Assembly: GCA_026416065.1 (NCBI GenBank)
Contig: JAOAFW010000056.1
Location: 1 to 7,272 of the forward strand
Length of the DNA stretch: 7,272 bases
Origin: Fimbriimonadales bacterium
GTDB taxonomy: Bacteria; Armatimonadota; Fimbriimonadia; Fimbriimonadales; GBS-DC
Direction of reading: 5' to 3'
Shown here: positions 6,401 to 7,272 of the stretch, piece after piece
Position numbering within the stretch: the first letter of the stretch is position 1
Layout: each line of letters starts with the position of its first letter
Notes under the pieces: generated by a model
Seen by the model: only the letters and a program-made list of their open reading frames with translations
What the model was told of the DNA's origin: nothing
Databases searched by the model: none
Translations under genes and position numbers: made by a program

Positions 6401-7272
6401 TCGGTCTGCGCTTCCGCGCGATAGGTCGGCTCGACGGTCAGCAGCCAGGTCTCGGTGTCGGAGCCTGCCGCGTTCTCCGCCTTGATCGTAATCACATACG
6501 GATTGATGTTGCCCACAGGACGCGCCCACGACACCTGCCCGTTGGAGTCGATCACCATGCCAGGCGGACCGCTTTCGAGGCTCCAGCGAATGGGCGGCGT
6601 GCCCTGCACCAGCTGCGGCACAGGACCGCGATAGGCAACGCCTTCCTCTGCCGTTGCATCATCGATTTCTGCAATCACGGGCGCGTTCGTTCGCACCACC
6701 TGCACGGGACCGTGAACTGCAGTGTTATTATTCTCGTCGCTCTCGTGTATGATGTTGCTGGGGTCAGCGACGAGGATCACATAGTACTCTCCTGGCTCTA
6801 CCGTCGGGATGCGCAGTTCCGCCGCGTTGAGATAGTTGTTGCCGCTGCGTAGGTTGTTCGGACGCTGCACCCACCGAATCAGGCGGTCGTTGCTATCCAG
6901 CTGCTGGTCGCGCGACAGGTAGAAGCCGTCGAACCACTCGCCGGCAGCGTCGCCCTGCCCATTGTTGAACACGCGCCACTGGAAGATGTAGGTCTGCTGC
7001 GTGCCCATCTCGTTGGGGATCTGCACAGGCTGAATTGTGAGGTCCGGGATGTTGCCCGTGCGGAAGGTGGCAATCTCGGACACGCCTTCCACGCCACACG
7101 CAGAGACCGACTTCACGCGATAGTAGTAGGTCGTGTTCGGTTGCAAGTTGCGCAGCACTATCTGATGGCTCTGCTTGAGCTGCGTGTCTTGTGGCGTGCT
7201 TTGCCCCAGGCTGGGCGAAGTGCCGTACTCCACCTGCGAGGTGGCGGGCACATTCGTGCCCCAACTAATCAC
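469..7272 (-). CDS. Giant multi-domain secreted/surface protein with C-terminal dockerin-type repeats (5'-partial)
   Basis: One uninterrupted frame of 2267 codons runs from the right window edge to TAA at 469-471. The first visible codon is GTG, but it lies inside a fibronectin III-type domain (ISWGTN...SQVEYG...TTYYYRV), so it is an internal valine and the true start is outside the window. Domain order (residues counted from the edge): FN3 1-73, CARDB 75-192, putative Ig 196-281, Ig-like 282-382, two NEW3/Ig-like domains 383-590, carboxypeptidase-regulatory-like 593-690, Ig-like 691-800, polyGly 844-857, Cys-rich beta region 804-1158, unnamed conserved-looking module 1160-1495, beta-rich 1496-1640, two OB-like folds 1645-1830, GWN-type module 1835-2030, cadherin-like Ig 2031-2119, carboxypeptidase-regulatory-like 2120-2205, dockerin 2212-2264. 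No enzyme domain or transmembrane segment is visible. Secretion is inferred from the domain content; a signal peptide would lie off-window. Role: probably an adhesin, matrix or scaffold protein. The existence of the gene is certain; its function is not known. Confidence 0.96.
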   Translation of the reverse strand: MISWGTNVPATSQVEYGTSPSLGQSTPQDTQLKQSHQIVLRNLQPNTTYYYRVKSVSACGVEGVSEIATFRTGNIPDLTIQPVQIPNEMGTQQTYIFQWRVFNNGQGDAAGEWFDGFYLSRDQQLDSNDRLIRWVQRPNNLRSGNNYLNAAELRIPTVEPGEYYVILVADPSNIIHESDENNNTAVHGPVQVVRTNAPVIAEIDDATAEEGVAYRGPVPQLVQGTPPIRWSLESGPPGMVIDSNGQVSWARPVGNINPYVITIKAENAAGSDTETWLLTVEPTYRAEAQTDAEVVVAGTPIVITGRALSTRTGQPRANVPVKVRLRIRGLERTLDAATNAQGQFSVTYVSLPREAGRVEICATHPGDNRFEVQDQFTLLAMYYEPERTTHDLLPFTDYEFTTTLRNAGDTPLTGIQYQVLNQPTELFVQVQGPASLEGLGAGEVRIRLRAETNRDLRGTLVVRAFNAQGVQAQWALNLSIRAPRPVLTITPTQLQAAMLRGDQTLVSFTVRNDGGAPTDPIRIALPNVPWMNLATAEVVPPLAPGAEAVVTLQLTPPPNLPLGAYTGAIVVGQGLYYGVSVPFRFNCVSNRKGDLAIRVENEATYWRLDGTENPDRPLVRNAVVQLRHPETNEVLFEAVTTSETEPLQIRDLTEGYYTVVVQAPRHATYRQTWLVEGDRVTEVRAFIPREVVRYRWSVRPTDIPDVTLVTLDVVFETNVPQPVVTVNPPLVDLSTIEDSAQIDFVVENQGLVTAENVTLELPSHPNWRFTLLTDQIGDLRARERRVVPVLVERVAGGYSGNAPCEVISGVRWELLCFDRRYYRVPIVWVKTKGNCTGVGATGWGGGGGGDGGGGGGGWTSGGNTGSGSGNPYFYPPSFDPPQECDPCDMQTFEPENLACVTLAQLGDLAKEALKGAVLAITQGWVGVEDDVEASAQLCLQTCCNPDGSIGIAGNASAGFSIPLKLNRTSVSVELDDIEVVLAEVELPDPFGTCTMRLNLSGSAEIGLMVSGTISGQASYTRGCQAGCENDRPTFSAEGSASISISGGGQAEARGSVEFECVGQSVSGTFEGRAVARIATGGSVGLTYDECDGFRLLACFEGIFSELELSGVIKYRLPGDEEERTINLPGIPCTRVYFVCPVGNNSDCAPPENCTNYGCGHFVRQGGVMLDIGDYGRRADQLVRSTLQPYLYRYRMTPVSNMELHLIGEEGDFQPASGEEGLCARVRVQLQQQVVLSRQAFNAELEIANAADQENVSEVLAFFDIYDAQGNLATDKFAIYPPTLRNINAIDGTGVIAPNTVATINWIIVPRKTAAPRETTRYYVSGLLMYTVAGTSYVVPLLPAPIDVQPDPTLELDYFWQRDVFADDPFTPEVEPSEPFSLGLRMMNTGFGAARNVRVISGQPRIVENERNIPIEFRIIGSQVNDQPITPSLTVNLGDLPPQSTAVARWLMISNFQGRFVEFNASYKHINPLNDDSLSLIDRVDIHELDHVVRILHPQDDRKPDFLVNATRDPQYLPDVVFNSTGSVHPVEARTDGTVDGPISNARLQTRLTLPNPPQGFVYIRIPDPSGGQHPLLRVVRSDGREILMEQNAWTTHRVRRPAGGAPYREDLVHIFDHNSTGVYTLIYGYRNPVNVDAGETKLQRDGVEVRMGGTMGLVVTAVFPDSIYVQSHDRSAGIRVTGVRAREGDWVRIRGVIRTAENGERFVAANEMVKVGEGAADPLGMTIRTLYCGDFYYNAATGEGQRGMAGGAGLNVIGLLVQVTGTVTQAAPDHFLLADGDGRAVKVWLTPGMVAPPVGSLARATGVVSPQRIGNELYPTIRIRRPEDVQAPLETVAIQSPNTVVRSGWNQFTLGGVPANSNPLSVLGNFDTGDGLANRLRRFDPLAQEWLSWNPANPSVFGGLLVGEGYQLQSTLNAPIQFEGAPFTTIDIWLSLPRRGFTVVGHPFDAPVPWETVKVADGLQAMNMFTAARVQSPPWLESRATYLDNLSQTTRTLGLPTDNPDSVLMEPWLGYRVESFRDQIALIVSNRAPIANDDDIITEVGTPIEALVLENDRSPINRTLRIANWTQGQHGSVTQLSESVLVYTPNSGFAGLDSFTYTVEDSDGFRATATVYVCVGRVTLTGIVRLGEQVDNLASRAVRVQVGRGTVQTLTLQGAGREGTFTLRIPAFGEYVVKVKPQGALQQTVTVRPEGSDITVRFDGAGAGLPLGDANGDNFIDDADLLEVLFQFGQSGANLAADLNGDSTVDDADLLIVLFNFGLYGNP
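487..552 (-). repeat. Dockerin repeat, copy 2
   Basis: Encodes residues 2241-2262 (ADLNGDSTVDDADLL followed by IVLFNFG). The loop starts are 29 residues apart from copy 1, close to the usual dockerin spacing. Confidence 0.75.
574..639 (-). repeat. Dockerin repeat, copy 1
   Basis: Encodes residues 2212-2233 (GDANGDNFIDDADLL followed by EVLFQFG). Diverged tandem copy of the segment at 487-552; the shared core is DDADLL-x-VLF-x-FG. Confidence 0.75.
658..915 (-). other. Carboxypeptidase-regulatory-like beta domain
   Basis: Residues 2120-2205. VTLTGIVRLGEQ, then VRVQVGRGTVQTLTLQ, GTFTLRIPAFGEYVVKVKPQG and a final TVTVRPEGSDITVRFD strand fit the seven-strand transthyretin-like fold used as a spacer before C-terminal anchoring domains. 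It leads directly into the dockerin-like end. Confidence 0.65.
916..1182 (-). other. Cadherin-like bacterial Ig domain (Big_9 type)
   Basis: Residues 2031-2119. The order APIANDDDIITEVGTPIEALVLENDRSP, HGSVTQLSESVLVYTPNSGFAG and DSFTYTVEDSDGFRATATV is the textbook pattern of the Big_9/VCBS-like cadherin domain found in secreted bacterial adhesins and enzymes. Acidic residues in the DDD and EDSDG turns are compatible with calcium binding. Confidence 0.85.
1183..1770 (-). other. GWN-type module of unknown function
   Basis: Residues 1835-2030. It opens with RSGWNQFTLGGVP, continues with RLRRFDPLAQEWLSW and GGLLVGEGYQLQ, then repeats the theme with SLPRRGFTVVGHPFDAPVPW and EPWLGYRVES. Modules opening with GWN-hydrophobic-L and containing G-x-GYW/GYQ are common near the C-terminus of secreted bacterial proteins (family knowledge, general). 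Two internal halves (about 1846-1925 and 1930-2030) look related. The function is unknown. Confidence 0.5.
1783..2340 (-). other. Two tandem OB-fold-like domains
   Basis: Residues 1645-1717 (SIYVQSHDRSAGIRVTG ... EGDWVRIRGVIRTAENGERF) and 1750-1830 (LVQVTGTVTQAAPDHFLLAD ... KVWLTPG ... ARATGVVSPQRIGNELYP) share the order: strand, 'displayed to' loop, D/G-R turn, G-D/S-hydrophobic-R-xx-G-V-hydrophobic strand, then a final ligand-face strand. This matches the extracellular OB-fold type found in secreted nucleases and in multi-domain proteins. They are separated by about 32 residues containing the lone C1732. No ligand can be named. Confidence 0.55.
2788..3795 (-). other. Large unnamed module with a conserved-looking core
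   Basis: Residues 1160-1495. It begins DIGDYGRRADQLVRS and passes through CARVRVQLQQQVVLSRQAF, a Gly-containing FFDIYDAQGNLATD turn, FWQRDV, the acidic-proline motif DDPFTPEVEPSEPF, MNTGFGAARNV, and VDIHELDHVVR at the end. It reads as two or three tandem CARDB/NEW3-like beta sandwiches. From memory, similar strings recur in other very large bacterial and some eukaryotic extracellular proteins; this was not checked. It follows directly on the Cys-rich segment, which suggests that the two travel together. Confidence 0.5.
3799..4863 (-). other. Cysteine-rich, beta-strand-rich segment
   Basis: Residues 804-1158 contain 20 cysteines (804, 816, 835, 884, 887, 899, 938, 942, 943, 993, 1023, 1027, 1060, 1090, 1098, 1132, 1139, 1147, 1153, 1158); C1222 follows, and only five more occur in the rest of the visible protein. 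There is a CDPC motif at 884-887 and a vicinal CC pair at 942-943. Between about 995 and 1090 the residues alternate small/hydrophobic with polar (SGSAEIGLMVSGTISGQAS, SAEGSASISISGGGQAE), as in long amphipathic beta strands. An even cysteine number outside the cytoplasm suggests disulfide bonding. No family is recognised. Confidence 0.6.
4699..4746 (-). repeat. In-frame polyglycine tract flanked by tryptophans
   Basis: Codons for W843, six Gly, Asp, seven Gly and W858. On the plus strand this is a near-repeat of GCC/ACC triplets. It is followed by a Ser/Gly/Asn/Pro-rich stretch to about residue 880, so it is a flexible hinge between the N-terminal Ig stack and the cysteine-rich segment. The triplet repeat can expand or contract without breaking the frame. 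Confidence 0.8.
4873..6429 (-). other. Stack of Ig-like, NEW3-like and carboxypeptidase-regulatory-like beta domains
   Basis: Residues 282-800. A Big-type Ig domain (VVVAGTPIVITGRA ... NVPVKVRLRIRG ... GQFSVTY) is followed by two domains with the FTTTLRNAGDTPLTG and VSFTVRNDGGAPTDP motifs and LPLGAYTGAIVV, typical of NEW3 or COG1470-like Ig folds. Residues 593-690 (DLAIRVENEA ... LQIRDLTEGYYTVVVQAPRH) look like a carboxypeptidase-regulatory-like domain, and 691-800 carry another Ig-like unit (IDFVVENQGLVTAENVTLELP). Boundaries are approximate and rest on strand and turn pattern only. Confidence 0.6.
6430..6687 (-). other. Putative Ig domain (He_PIG type)
   Basis: Residues 196-281. The PPIRWSLESGPPGMVID core followed by GQVSWARP and a closing YVITIKAENAAGSDTETWLLTV strand pair is the usual signature of the putative Ig (He_PIG) family, common as stacked modules in bacterial cell-surface proteins. 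Confidence 0.8.
6697..7050 (-). other. CARDB-type adhesion domain
   Basis: Residues 75-192. It starts with IPDLTIQPVQIP, has the central FNNGQGDAAGEWFDGFYLS strand pair with a DxNDR turn, and ends with GEYYVILVADPSNIIHESDENNN, the acidic Asn-rich hallmark of CARDB (cell adhesion related domain found in bacteria). The family is found in extracellular bacterial proteins, which supports a secreted location. Confidence 0.85.
7054..7272 (-). other. Fibronectin type III-like domain, N-terminally cut by the window edge
   Basis: Residues 1-73 of the giant protein. The pattern ISWGTNxPATSQVEYG, then a loop, then NLQPNTTYYYRVKSVSACG and a closing TFRTG strand is typical of bacterial FN3 and purple-acid-phosphatase-N-like Ig folds. 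About one or two beta strands that normally precede ISW are missing, which shows that the coding region continues beyond the right edge. Confidence 0.85.

Noticed and set aside
7270..7272. GTG at the right edge as the true start of the giant gene
   Set aside because: It falls in the middle of an FN3 domain whose first strands are missing, and no upstream sequence is available to show a ribosome site.
1..7272. CRISPR array, tRNA, rRNA or insertion-sequence ends
   Set aside because: No regularly spaced repeats, cloverleaf-like stretches, transposase-like frames or terminal inverted repeats were found on reading both strands.

Overview
The window reads as a piece of a GC-rich bacterial chromosome (roughly 60% G+C by eye) that is almost filled by one enormous minus-strand gene. 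The gene is open at the right edge, so its N-terminus lies outside the window; the 2267 codons visible here end in TAA at 469-471. The product is a modular, beta-rich protein, almost certainly secreted or surface-associated: fibronectin III, CARDB, putative-Ig and other Ig-like domains, then a Trp-flanked polyglycine linker, a cysteine-rich segment, a long unnamed module, two OB-fold-like domains, a GWN-type module, a cadherin-like Ig domain, a carboxypeptidase-regulatory-like domain, and a C-terminal dockerin-type pair of calcium-binding loops. No catalytic domain is recognisable, so a structural, adhesive or matrix role is inferred.

Downstream on the same strand, after about 96 bases carrying a composite hairpin (406-452) that could be a terminator, lies the 5' part of an aspartate ammonia-lyase (aspA-like) gene. 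About 102 residues match the family (GTG start at 370-372 to the GAGTS motif near 67). The reading then departs abruptly and stops at TAG 28-30, so the gene is broken by a rearrangement, insertion, contig chimera or sequencing error. The outermost 1-66 bases do not continue aspA in any frame; one plus-strand frame is open from the left edge to 83-85 and may be the tail of another gene.

The organism cannot be fixed from this sequence. The combination of multi-domain secreted proteins, OB-fold and GWN-type modules and a C-terminal VDDADLL-type dockerin repeat is reminiscent, from memory only, of Armatimonadota-like or related thermophile/metagenome lineages. No RNA genes, CRISPR array, insertion-sequence ends or convincing promoters were seen. 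The two genes have no evident functional link: one is a presumably extracellular giant and the other is the remnant of a cytoplasmic amino-acid enzyme.
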